Shown here piece by piece: positions 43,001 through 54,105 of a DNA stretch of 64,000 nucleotides. This DNA comes from Setophaga petechia (lineage: Eukaryota > Chordata > Aves > Passeriformes > Parulidae). A program made the translations under genes and the position numbers. The stretch spans positions 6,630,476-6,694,475 of the forward strand of contig JANCRA010000028.1 of NCBI GenBank assembly GCA_024362935.1. The letters run 5' to 3'. The notes below the pieces were generated by a model. The model was not told the DNA's origin. It worked only from the letters and a program-made list of their open reading frames with translations, and made no database searches. Within the stretch, counting starts at the first letter, position 1. Every line of letters begins with the position of its first letter.

Positions 43001-46000
43001 ATCTCCTTGGTGAACTTCTTTAATTCCTGCCCTCTGCAAATGAGATCCAATTAAAACAACTGTTGGTTTAACTACTAAACAAAATGCTTTTAAAGGAGGA
43101 GAAAAAGAAAAGTTTTTAGATCCTTTCAACAAGCTCCCTTTGGAAGAGAAAAGGGAGCAGCACATGGAGCTCGTCCGTTTTCAAAGAGGCAACCCTGCAC
43201 TGAAGTGAGTGCTGGAGAACAGGCTGTGGCTCAGACACAGAAGAAATAATGAGCCTGGCTTTGGAAAAAAGGCTACACAACTCCCTGAAATTGCTTCATC
43301 AGGGTGGCCTGAAAATCTGAGCAACGAAAACACACAGGCACCAAAGGCAGAAACTACACACATTTCCACTGCTCTGCCAGGGAAACTTGGAAGAGAAACT
43401 CTGTCCTCAGCAAGGACTGCTCTTACAGTTTAGACAGCTCAAGGTAGCAGCCACAAGCACTAGAAGAAGCACTGGGTGAGGGAAGGGGATTAACCCCATT
43501 GTCAAAGTGAGCCTGTAACTGGTACAGCTCCCCCTCCCTTGGTGAGAGCCCACAGCACAAACAACTCCCAGGGCTCTGTGTCACTTAGGACAGGGGAGGA
43601 AGCTTCCAACAGCTCAGCAAGAATACCAAAGTCTGTCTGAGCTGAACACCTCTCCTTCAGAAAGCTCCTGTGGCTTTCCTGCTGAAAGCACAGACACATC
43701 CAGAAGTGAGGACACAGCCTGGATGCTGCACAGAAACCGAGCACCGACAGCTCGGCCGGTGCATCCAGAAGTGAGGAGCAGCCTGCTTCCAAGCAGAGCC
43801 TCTCCCCTTCCTTCTCCTCCTGCTGCAGAGGGAGGAGGCACCCACTCCACCCAGCTCTGGAACTGCAAGGACCCCAGCAGCCCATCAGGCAGAGAAACTC
43901 ACCTGGCCACGGCCGGCTCTTCCCGCGGGGCTGAGTACACACAGCCCATGGCAGGGCAGGGAGGAGGCAGACAAAGAGTCCAGGGCAGCTGTGTCTGCAA
44001 AGGGGGGACGGATCTAACTTAGCTCTGGAGCCACAGGCACACAGGCCTTCCCATTCTGCTCCTCCCGGGCGTTAAAACCGAGCATCAGCCTTTTGTTGAG
44101 GAGAAGAGAGCCGGCACAAAAGGTCCCGGCACGGGTCATAGCAGGAGTGGTGCCGTCCACTCCAATCCTCCTGGTGGGGCTTTGGAAGTTACTGAGTGGA
44201 TCTGCTCAGTCCTGAGAAACTGCAACATCTGGCAGCAGTGGCAGAAAGGAATTAGGAGTGGAGAATGAAACCTCCCAGGATCCTCCGCAGCACACGTCCC
44301 TCTCCCACCCGCACGGAGCAGGGGACGGGACACAAAACCCTCCCCCAGCCTCGTTCCCTTGGAAACTGTTTATATCACAGCTGCTTTTATATATTCTTTT
44401 ATAAAAAAAAAGAAGGAAAAAAAAAAGGGGAAAAAAGCTTGATGCTGTAGCTGAATGAAACGATTCCAGACACTGCGTGAGCAACGCTCTGGGTAACTAT
44501 GGCAGTGCCATTACGGAGGCAGCTCAAAGGAGTTTGTTTTCCTCAGGATCCTATTAAATTAAATTAGAGATGGTCTCTCTCACACACACAGGCAGCAGAG
44601 AGCTAATCAGGCTGAGGACTTGGAGCAATTCCTGCCACAGGAAGCCCTACAAGTACCAGGGAATGGATTTCTGCATAGCTGCAGAATAGAGATAAGCCAG
44701 CTTCTGTCCCAAACAATGTTAACGAGGGGGGAGAAGGGAGAGGGTGACACTCAGCATACCAATGTCTGTCCCACCAGCATCTCCCCAGCATGACTGTCTG
44801 CAGAGTGGGGACAGGAGAAGGGAAAGAAATCTGTGATTGAGAAACTTGCAGAGGAGGAGCAGCCAAAGAGCAAAAATAAATTCCTGCATTCCCCGGCAAT
44901 GGCCCTGCGAGGAAGCGCGGTGGCCGTGGCTGCTGCTGATCCAGAGCTGCTCTCCCTAACGACATCTGCAGAGCAGGCTGCAGGGAGGGCTGCTCTGGTG
45001 GTTTTAATTAAGTCTGAAAATGGTCAAAACACAAGCAATGCTCAGTCAGTGGGATCCCAGCCTGGCCCACACACTCGTGTTACACGTCACAGGTAGGGGA
45101 CACCTCATCTGCAGGAGACACTGCATGTGCTGGGCTCTGTCCCTTCTGTGGGCATTTCAGGCAGGAAAACAGCTCCACTTAAGGGTGGAGATCAGCAGCC
45201 TGATCCCTCTCTGAGCTGTGGCTGAACTGGAGATGCATTGCTGGGGCAGGATCATGATGATTCCCAGGCCACGCAGAGAGAACCCAGAACAGGGCATCTC
45301 AACCTCACATCTGCTCTTCCACAATCAAGGGCAGTAACAAAAGTGGCATTTTCTTTGCAGACTCTGCTGAGCTGACATGGTTTTATGAAGGTGTGCTGCT
45401 CCCAAAAACCCCAGAAGGGCACTGAGGTGCTGGATGCTGTGTTTAGGTCAGCATTGCACTCTTCAGCATTGCAATCACATTGCTAAAGCAGCAGCCACTC
45501 AGATGTGTCTGAATTGTTATTCAGCACCCTCTGAGGCTGAAATTGGGGGGCCAAAGTGACACAACAGAAACCATCATCCAATGCCATCAGATAAAGCAGT
45601 TCAGGACACTTTGGCAGAGCTGCAGAGAATGAGCTGAAGAAATGCAACCCCTCTAAAGGTCAAGGCTCTCCACTCCAGCCAGAGACAGCCCCACTGAGGC
45701 CTCTCTGCCTTCATGGGTCTGGGACAGCTCCCCAGCCCCCCATATCCAGCCAGCCACAGGCAGAGGCTGGCAGTGGGACCCTGATCTGCTTGTTCATCAG
45801 AAAGGAAACTCCACCCCAGACTGAAGGATTACAGGAGGGAAGGAAACCCGAGGCTGACCAAGCTTGTTTTTGCATTCATTTTACTCCCAGTTCCAGGCAT
45901 CCCATAAAATCCCACTGCAAAAGCTGTAGGAAATCACTGTCTCTGTCCTGAAGGATGGATGTGCCACCAGCCACAGCCTTGGTTTTTAGGGTCACACTGC

Positions 46001-47561
46001 CCTGGGACCAGCTTGATACAATGACCACAGCAGGGCTGCAGCAGGGTACAGGAAAAAACCACTCCACAGCCTCCTCTCACTCTGCACCTGCCTGGCTGAC
46101 ACTTCTCCAAAGTGCAGCTATGTCAGACAGCTTGCTGAACAACCTCACCTCTCTGGGTATCAGCAACAGGAGGTGCTGCTGTGCCACATCTCCCACAAGG
46201 AGCAGCTGCTCCCTCAGTGCTCCCAGGGACAGAGAAGGCAGCACAGATGCCAAAGAGAAAACAAAGTGCCTGTGAGGCAGCTCAGAGCCAGGACCTGCAG
46301 CCAGGCAGGGATGGAACCCACGTGCTGAGGCCCTGCAGCAGAACAAGGTGGTAGCACACAACCAGCAGTGAAAGCTTCCCTGCAAGGTCACCACAGCCTC
46401 TGAAGAGCTGCACATTATGGCTGTAGGTGGAATCAGTCACAAGGATGGGGAGCACGGGAGCCCAGGCTGTGCCATGGCAGGATCCAATTTCAGATGGCCA
46501 GTGCCCTTTCCCCAGCCAGCACAGCCATTCTTACAATCTCCAGAGGCAACCACGTGCACTGACACACACAGCCCTGGCTGGCAGGCATGGCAGGGAAAGC
46601 ATCCCAGCAATCCAACAGCACACATTGCCAAGGTAAGGCTGGGCTGGCACAGGCAGCTGGGCTGCTGCCAGCCATGTGTGCACCCATCTGCACAAGGTAG
46701 CACAGCCAGGGACACTGCTGCCCTTTAAAACCCTCCCAGCCAGAAAATGAGGTACTTTCCAACCTCCAGAAACAAAGAACGAGCTAAAAAAATCCAGCAG
46801 AAAACTGATGTTAAGTTTGGAATGTGACTGAGACAAGGAACGAAATGCACCCAGATCTCCACCTGTGTGGCTCGTTCCTGGCCCCAAGCCCTTTGCAGGA
46901 GACAGGGCAGAACAAAGCTCTCCCTCTCCAAATCCAGTCTCCCACTCCAGGGGTTAACTGGTATCAAAAGCCAATCATGATTTACAGGAGCTGCCAAGCA
47001 GCTCATCCCAGGAACTATTCCTTCATAGCCAAGGGTAGAGAAAATCTCCAACAGGAAAGCTGTTTTAAGTGCAAGCAATCTTTCTCCAGATTAACCTAAA
47101 TGTGACTTTTATCAGAAAACACCAAGAATTAAATCTTTAAGAGTTTTGAAGTACAGCCAGATGCTTTCCTGCCTTGCTCAGGAAAGGCCAGTTCCCAGTT
47201 TGGGCCACACGGTGGGGTAAGGCAGAACTGCAGCCTGGCCTTCCACCGGGATTTCTGCACTGGGAGCAGCTGAGGGCACAGAAACGCCCCCTCACCACCT
47301 CCCACAATCCAGCTGAGCCTCCCAGAACCCACCACAAGAGAGAGAAGGTCCACTAGAGCCACACAGGCTGAGAGTTGTTACTTACACTGTCTGCATCTTG
47401 GGGAGCTCAGGCACTTCCTCCTTTTTCTTGCGGAAGAAGAACCAGTAGGTGAAAAGTCCAGTGATGAGGGAGATGAGGAACACGTCTGTCATGCTGAAGA
47501 GAGAGTCCTGCTGTGCAGGGCTGTCAGCAGCAATGGTTGGGTCCATGCTGGGCTCCCCCAT
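31027..47561 (-). CDS. POR: NADPH-cytochrome P450 reductase (15 coding exons, 696 aa)
   Basis: POR is an ER-anchored diflavin reductase passing electrons NADPH-FAD-FMN-P450. Coding exons in transcript order: 47386-47561, 41355-41403, 40417-40545, 39864-40013, 38902-39026, 37978-38067, 37420-37518, 36618-36734, 35803-35921, 34568-34749, 33732-33881, 32620-32947, 31637-31782, 31376-31461, 31027-31171 (2091 nt including stop). The membrane anchor spans residues ~25-43, then RKKK. The FMN domain has GSQTGTAEE (~84-92), ATYGEGD (137-143) and [10 protein letters not shown]. The FAD domain has RYYSIASSS (453-461) and GVATSWL. The NADPH domain has GPGTGIAP (~550), CGDARNM, and a terminal DVWS whose Trp stacks on FAD. 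It is 19 residues longer than human POR; an in-frame repeat at 497-525 accounts for exactly that. The first coding exon starts at 47575, with 14 nt of 5' UTR before the ATG, so a further upstream untranslated exon is expected. Confidence 0.96.
32003..32388 (+). mobile_element. Solitary ERV LTR in POR intron
   Basis: Begins near TGTGGTGGTATTCACATGCC and ends near CCTTCGATTTACAATA, with a polyadenylation signal at 32298-32303 and GTCACGGGACAGTCAGGAGA inside. I recognise it as resembling a common passerine ERVL-type LTR. No internal viral coding region is present. I could not define a target duplication, so the boundaries are approximate. Confidence 0.7.
32593..32619 (-). repeat. POR: GTGA tetranucleotide repeat forming a POR splice donor
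   Basis: On the minus strand the 328-nt POR exon ends ...CAGCAGG and is followed at once by nearly seven GTGA units. The first GTGAGT is the donor (32618-32619). Further GTGAGT donors follow at 4-nt steps. Confidence 0.9.
32751..32847 (-). repeat. POR: In-frame 30-bp coding minisatellite in POR
   Basis: Three units (32751-32780, 32781-32810, 32811-32840) plus a 7-bp partial, identical at nearly every base. They encode [20 protein letters not shown] and VPGQQGSSS (residues 497-525). Human POR has a ten-residue EPAGENGGRA loop at the same place. Confidence 0.95.
32951..33256 (+). mobile_element. Solitary LTR inserted in the splice acceptor of a POR exon
   Basis: This 306-bp element aligns along its length with the copy at 34047-34315 (shared TTGCAGCTGGG, TTAACAGGCCACAGCTGTG, AAAAGAGTGG, AAGATGACAACA). 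It has a TATA-like GCTATAAAAG and is flanked by perfect 6-bp duplications GACCTG (32945-32950 and 33257-33262). The first two bases read GG rather than the TG of the other copy. Near its 3' end a short internal tandem duplication repeats the ACAACA-containing terminus. There is no coding capacity. Confidence 0.85.
34047..34315 (+). mobile_element. Second solitary LTR of the same family in POR intron
   Basis: This 269-bp element starts TGTGGAGGGACAG and ends GATGACAACA (TG...CA ends). It is flanked by a perfect 6-bp duplication TTCAGG (34041-34046 and 34316-34321). A six-base duplication suggests an ERVK-like (class II) integrase. It has no internal viral genes. Confidence 0.85.
36889..37001. 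repeat. 40-bp tandem repeat in POR intron
   Basis: Nearly three copies of a 40-bp unit (CTGCTGCTCCCCACACTGCC followed by ACAGAAAAGAGATCATGACC). The third copy is truncated and diverged at its end. Confidence 0.9.
43903..43949 (-). CDS. POR: Candidate alternative first coding exon of POR
   Basis: ATG at 43949 in a strong context (TGCCATGGG) opens 15 codons, [15 protein letters not shown], ending ...GCCAG|GTGAGTTT. The exon is phase 2, exactly what the next exon (41355-41403, beginning A of a split codon) requires. Splicing would read ...[13 protein letters not shown] and join normal POR. Gly2 with Ser6 fits the N-myristoylation consensus, and Cys3 could be palmitoylated. The exon is CpG-rich against its surroundings. 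No transcript evidence is available. Alternatively it is a chance open frame. Confidence 0.4.
44384..44393 (-). promoter_or_regulatory. TATA-box-like element upstream of the candidate POR exon
   Basis: The minus strand reads TATATAAAAG, followed by GCAGCTGTGATATAAACAG. Transcription would start near 44360, about 410 bases before the ATG at 43949. The intervening leader contains at least one upstream open frame (from an ATG near 44140) that ends before 43949. Confidence 0.3.
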
Positions 47562-50400
47562 GGCACTCAGAGGCACTGTGAGCAAGGAAAAACAGTGAGC
47601 ACCAGCAGCCACATGGGACAGCATTAAAGCACACCCAAAAAATCAGTGCTTTACACTCAGTCTTAGGAGCACAAGACTGAGTGTTGTATCCAGCAAGTTT
47701 TTGGATAGAGGCCTTGCATCACAGCTCTGCAAGGTTCTTCTGTGTCCCACCAAGCTTCTTCCTTGCTGTTGTATCCATGCTGACCCATCCCTCTGCCAGC
47801 AGCATCAGAGCAGCCCCACACTCCAAACAAGGAGCCAAACCAGACTCCTACCCCAGCAATACCCTACAGGGACCCACAGCCAGCCTTTACTAAAGCCTTA
47901 CTCACCACACAGCCCCATGGGTGTTACTGAGGGATGACCCCACTCTTCAGTCACCCCACAGATCTGGGGCTTCCTCCTCCTTCCCACAAGGTGACAGGAT
48001 GCCCTGGCCCCACTGCTGTGTTGATAAATCACAGAGCAGGATATGGCACCAACTCCCCTGAGCATCCCCACAACAGGTTGTTACAACAGAAATGATGAAT
48101 ATTTCTGATTTACTCCACTGCAGATTGGATTTACTGTCCATCTCTCCCTGGGCCTTTGGCTTCCCAGTCCTCTCCATGATCTCCCCCAGTTTAACTTCCA
48201 CCTCCTTGAGTTGCTCCTTTACACTTACCAAGGCAGAGTTTAAGCAATTTGGGACTTGTCCACAGCCACACCCAGAGTTTGTGGCAGCACAAGGATCAAC
48301 ACCCAGCCCTCAAATACCCAGGCAGCCCCACGGCCCCTGTCCCTCCCCTGGGGAGCCACCCATCCTTCCCTCCCTCCCACTGCTGTGCCAAAGCTCTGAA
48401 CCCCTCTGACCCTAATCCAATGGCAAGATAATCTTCCCTACACACAAGGACACACTCTGTCCAAATAAACAGATAATTAACTCTACACTTGATTTGGAAG
48501 GGCAAAGTGACTCTCTCTTTGTACTTGGGCATGCTGCCAACCCAGGGGACCATGGACATTTGAACTTGCACGTAGAAAAGTGACTCAGAGACATGGTGGT
48601 GTCACAGGAGGGAGAGGATACATGCCATGGCTGAGAAATAAAAGTGACTGAAGCTGAAGGTTATGCTAAGACATTCAGGAGCTGGGAAGAGAAGGGAAGG
48701 TGATGCTTAGGGAGACCAGGTACAACCTTCAGCAAAGATCAACCCCCTGTTGTTACCCCCACAAGGGAAGCCCAGCTCCAGACAACACACAGCCCTGTGC
48801 CACAGGGCACCAGCCATAAAAAGCACCCTGTGGAGCACAGGGAGAAGTCCACAGCCACCTGGCAGTGACCCTGGGTGGGTACTCAGGCAACACAATGAGT
48901 GCTCAACCCCACAAGAAGTTTCGTTTGGTGGAGAACTTGGCAAGTGACTGCATTACAAAGAGCACTCAAACACCACTGCAAAGCTGCCCTTAGGTTCCCA
49001 CAGAAAACACCAAGGCAGGGTGCTGGAAGAAAAATAAGAGTGATGTGACTGCAGACAAGCAAATTGCACATTCCTCTCCATCAGACAGGTCACCCTGTCC
49101 TCCCTCCTTGCAAACAGCTTTCCATGGCTGGATCTTGGAGCCAAGCAAGAGCTGGATGTTACCTCTGTACAACTGTAGACTAAACTGATAGTTAAAGCCT
49201 CCACAAGTGGGGTTTAGTTGCCAAAAAGGCACAGCTCCCAGGAGGATCCCTCTCCTCCTCCTTATCTGGTTCCAGTAAACCACCAAGGAGCAGGTCTGGC
49301 AATCAGCACCAGGGGAATCTGCTTGTAGGGTGGAAATGTTGCTGGCTTATTGTTTTTAGTCCCGATGAAAGCTCAGAAATTTTAATTACAAGCTCTTCTC
49401 CTCTCCCCCTCTGCCACCCAACCTGTAGAAAATTCAGCCAATCTCAGCCAAAACCTGCCAGTCTACCCTTCATTACAGAGTTTTGGGGTTTTGGTTCTTG
49501 CCATCTCACTCATCACTTGAACTCTCACTACATCTCAGGGCAAAGAAGCCCTGAGTAGTCCATGATTCCCTGGGACCCTCAACAGCACAGCCCAGCTCTG
49601 CAAAGAGAGGGAGAAATCAGTGCCCAGACACAGGCTGGAGTAAATATCTCCAACTCTGCAAGGTGGCTTGGTTTGTTCAGCAGCAGTTTCACTGCCCAAA
49701 TTACACAAGGGTGGACAATTCCCCTCATACAGGGGATGGCCATGTCAGTAAAATAACCCTCAGAACAGCCTGTCTTCCACTCACTTTCCCTGAAAACCTC
49801 AAGGCACATAAGGCAATGACAAACCTTTGCTCAGAATAAACACAAGGCTGATGGAGACCACGCTGAGCTGGTCTGGGGCAGGAGCTGCAGCTCTTTCCAT
49901 TCTGAGCCCTGGGAAAGGCTCAGGACACAGCAGCCTCCCTTGTCCCCAAGTGCAGGTGCAGAGAGCTCCAAACCAAACATGTTTGTGGTGAGCAGCACCT
50001 GGCCCACAGCAATTCCCAGCTCAGACATGGATATTCATGAGCTGCCCTGTGTGGGCAAAGAATGAGGGCAAGAACCAGCCTGTGCTCTGCTCAGCCAGGT
50101 GAGGGCTTTGTCTCCAGCCAAAATTCATCACTGTGCTCAAAGCAGCAGAGCTCCAGCTCCCAGGGCAGAGGGGTTTGGCTTTCTCAAGCCTCCAGAGGAG
50201 GTCTGCTCTGCCAAGCAGGGCTGCCCTGGAGAGAGGCATCCTCAGGGAGCAGCTCCCAGGAATGCTGCCTGGGGGATGTGGGGGTGGGAGCTGTGCTATC
50301 TCCTTGCCCTGACCACACTGCAGCTCTCCAGGGCTTCAAAAGGGAGCCCTGCAGCTGCAGCCAGGCCACCCACCCACTGCCCACAGCCAGGGAGGGAATA

Positions 50401-50970
50401 TTCCAGGAGGTTCATGGCTCTGCTGCATGGAGCAGAGCCTGCTTTGCTCTCCTCTCCTCATCCACAATATTCCAGGAGGTTTGTGGCTCTCTGGTGCATG
50501 GAGCAGAGCCTGCTTTGCTCTCCTCTCCTCATCCACAATATTCCAGGAGGTTCATGGCTCTGCTGCATGGAGCAGAGCCTGCTTTGCTCTCCTCTCCTCT
50601 CCTCTCTTCACCCACAATATTCCAGGAGGTTCATGGCTCTGCTGCATGGAGCAAAACCTGGTTTGCTCTCCTCTCTTCATCCACAATATTCCAGGAGGTT
50701 TGTGGCTCTCTGGTGCATGGAGCAGAGTCTGGTTTGCTCTCCTCTCCACATTCACAATATTCCAGGATGTTCAAGGCTCTGGTGCATGGAGCAAAACCTG
50801 GTTTGCTCTCCTCTCTTCATCCACAATATTCCAGGAGGTTCATGGTTCTGCTGCATGGAACAGAGCCTGCTTTGCTCTCCTCTCTTCATCCACAATATTC
50901 CAGGAGGTTTGTGGCTCTCTGGTGCATGGAGCAGAGCCTGCTTTGCTCTCCTCTCCTCATCCACAATCTC
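50401..50970. repeat. ~70-bp minisatellite in POR intron 1
   Basis: Eight copies begin TTCCAGGAGGTT (one diverged) at 50401, 50470, 50541, 50620, 50689, 50759, 50828 and 50897. Each contains TGGCTCTGCTGCATGGAGCA or a GGTGCATGGAG variant and a CTCCTCTC tract. A four-base-longer CTCTGGTG form is interspersed with the CTGCTG form. Long open frames on both strands are repeat artefacts. Confidence 0.95.
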
Positions 50971-52122
50971 CACTGCACAAAGTTTCCACACTGAGCTCTA
51001 ACCCTGGGAGGAAATGTGATCGTGGCCTGGTGACAAGAGCTGCTTTAATTTTGATTAATTTTAATTTTGGGCTCCCTCTGGTCCTGGACATTTGGTTATT
51101 CAAGGTTTATATCCCAGCTAGAGATTCTTCTTTTTGCTCTCCCTTTACCACCCTTACCCTCAGGGAAAGGTTTGCTTAGACATAGCAAGATAAAGGCAAA
51201 GAATGTGAAATTAGGCCTCATTTCTCCTTTTTTAAAGGGTTATCTTAACTCAGGAACTATTGAACTCACTTCACCCAGCACAGGAAGATTATTGCTCAAT
51301 TTATCTCAGTCTCACCTAGCTGGCTGTAACAATTATTTTCCAGAAGTTCACAGCAAATTTGTCATTTTCAAATACATGTCCTTTACTAACTTCCAGTGAA
51401 AAGAAACCTGACTCTTACTTGAAATTTAGCTATCCTGGGAATCCTGCAGTCTCTGGAAGGGCCTTGGTAGAATCCAACCAGATTTTTAAAAGGAAAAGGA
51501 AATTTATGATGCAGGAGTAAAACTTTCCCTGCCAACAGTTTCAAGAGTGGTCATTTTATCCACAGTGTTTATTGTATCTTCAATCAAGGTAAGACAAGAT
51601 GTCCATACCCCTGGGGCTTTTTCTAATGGTGGCTCCATTTCCTGGATCCCTGCTTGTGCACACAGCAAAGCCATCAGGCTCAGCAAGATGTGAGCATTTC
51701 CATCACACAGAAAAGTCACAACATTTTGAAAGATTGCTATCAAGCAATGCTGTGTTTTAGCACAGCTTTTCAGCCCCTGAGTGTGAGAATTTGCTTGATA
51801 CATGGCAGCTCACAATAATTCAAATCATCAGGGACCTTCTCTGCACATCTCTGTGCTAGCAAACACTTCATTTTCATATCAGATGAAATGTGTTCCACAT
51901 TCTCATGGAAAAAAAAGGGACTGGAAGCACTCTCAGTGCCAGGCATCCTCAAATTCCCCATGATTTCCACACAGACTAAAGGATCTATAAGGTCACAGGG
52001 TTAAAAATACTTAAATACATATAGAAACAGCATTACAACAAACAAGACAGGAGTGATGAAGGCCAAGTGGTCAGCAACCTGAAGAGATTTATTCTCCTTC
52101 CTTGCATCAGGACATGGTGCAT

Positions 52123-52790
52123 CAGATGCCCCCAAAAGCACCCTGGGACACAGCACCACAATCACAAAATGTGGCTGGGAGGTTTCCCCTTGCAGAACTC
52201 ACCCTGTAATATCTCCTAGTGACCAAAAGCACCCTGGGACACAGCACCACAATCACAAAATGTGGCTGGGAGGTTTCCCCTGTGGAAGTCACCCTGTGGT
52301 ATCTCCTAGTGACCAAAAGCATCCCAGGACACAGAACCAAAAGCACAAAATGTGGCTGGGAGGTTTCCCTTGTGGAAGTCACCCTGTAATATCTCCTATG
52401 ACCAAAAGCATCCCAGGACACAGAACCAAAAGCACAAAATGTGGCTGGGAGGTTTCTCCTTGCAGAACTCACCCTGTAATATCTCCTAGTGACCAAAAGC
52501 ACTCTGGGACACAGAGCCAAAAGCACAAAATGTGGCTGGAAGGTTTCTCCTTGCAGAACTCACCCTGTAATATCTCCTAGTGACCAAAAGCACCCTGGGA
52601 CACAGAAGCACAATCACAAAATGTGGCTGGGAGGTTTCCCCTGTGGAAGTCACCCTGTGATATCTGCTATGACCAAAAGCATCCCAGGACACAGAAGCAC
52701 AATCACAAAACGTGGCTGGGAGGTTTCCCCTTGCAGAATTCACCCTGTGATATCTCCTATGACCAAAAGCCTTGGCTCTGAAGCTAAACT
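52123..52790. repeat. ~90-bp minisatellite in POR intron 1
   Basis: About seven and a half copies of a unit containing CCAAAAGCAYCC, GGACACAG, ACAAAATGTGGCTGGGAGGT, TTCC and CACCCTGTAATATCTCCTA. Copies differ in two variant blocks (TTGCAGAACTC versus TGTGGAAGTC) that are mixed along the array, suggesting unit exchange. Confidence 0.95.
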
Positions 52791-53900
52791 GGCAATGTGG
52801 ATAGGAAGTTGTCTCTCTTGAAATTGAAGCAGCCTTTTTCTTAATGCAGCATCTGTGATGAGCTTCAAGTACCTCAGTTGGACTTCCAGTCCCAGACCAG
52901 GACTGCAGCCTGTGACTCTTGCCCCAAAAATGAGTGACCAAGTTCTGTGCTTGACTCTGCCCCGTGCCACCAGCAGCACACCCTGACGTGCAGAGTCAGC
53001 CTCGCCCAGAGGGGAAGGAGAAGGAAAACTGCTGAGCAAGGACAATGTCCCAGGGCTTGTGTGATACTGGCTGTTAATGCCTGGGCTGCTCCAGGGAAGG
53101 GGCCAGCTGAAGCAAGATAAAGTGACACATCAGCATGGTCCCAAATGAAATGCTCTGCTATGCAGAAATCTGTCTTATCCCACCTTGTGCTCAGCACTGT
53201 GCTCTCCTGGGAGGTACTGAGGTGTTAGCAAACTCTGGAACACAAAAGTTATCAACTCCTGGATGGGTTTCTTTTTGTGGGTCAACACACTGGCTTGATT
53301 TTATTTAAGAAATAGGAGGGGCAGAGGGAAAGACTCAGTCCCAGGGTTTTCCTTGAGAAGCATAAGAAGGGAGATGCCTTGCTCAGCAGGGAAAATGAAA
53401 ACTGCTGAGCCCAGGCTGCTCACTGCCCCCACCTCTGATCATCCACCCCCAGCAGCAGCTGGAGCAGCAAGGAGCCCCTGACTGCAGCCCAGCACAGCAG
53501 AGAGGGATCCCCACAATCCCCTGCAGACACTGCCTGCCCTGGCACGGCTGGCACAGGGGCTGCACCCCCAGAGCTATCAGAACACTCAAGGTTTTTCCCT
53601 TTGGACACCTGCAGATAAGCACAGGAGCTGCAGGTGGAACCTGTGTTCTGCAGCATGTGCAGAAAGAGAATCAGTGGGGATGGAGTCAAAGAGGAGCTGC
53701 GTGACAAACGTGCAGTGCCACCAGCCACCCTCTGCCCGACCCTGGCACCAGTGCCAGGCTCCATTCAAAGGCAGCTCAGCAGGGTGCAGGCAGAGGAGCC
53801 TTCCCAGCCCACAGCAAGGTCCAGGCTGCCTCAGCTGAGCAGCAGCAGAGACAGCAGGCAGTGCTTTGGAGCCAAACCACCCCTGCAGCAATGAGATCCC

Positions 53901-54105
53901 CTCATTTCTCACATCACGGTGCCAACTGGAGCTCTGGAGCCCCCATCCCCTCATTTCTCACAACACTGTGCCAAGTGGAGCTCTGGAGCCCCCATCCCCT
54001 CATTTCTCACAACACCATCATCCCAGTGCCAACTGGAGCTCTGGAGCCCCCATCTCCTCATTTCTCACACCACCATCCCAGTGCCAACTGGAGCTCTGGA
54101 GCCCC
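53901..54105. repeat. ~50-bp repeat, four copies, POR intron 1
   Basis: Units contain CTCATTTCTCACA, TGCCAACTGGAGCTCTGGAG and CCCCCATC; some have an extra CATCCCAG insertion. Confidence 0.9.

Noticed and set aside
50062..51179. Open frames of 250-310 codons with repeated SLLCSPLL-type sequence, plus antisense frames
   Set aside because: Same cause: 70-bp minisatellite without stops inside POR intron 1; no conserved domain.
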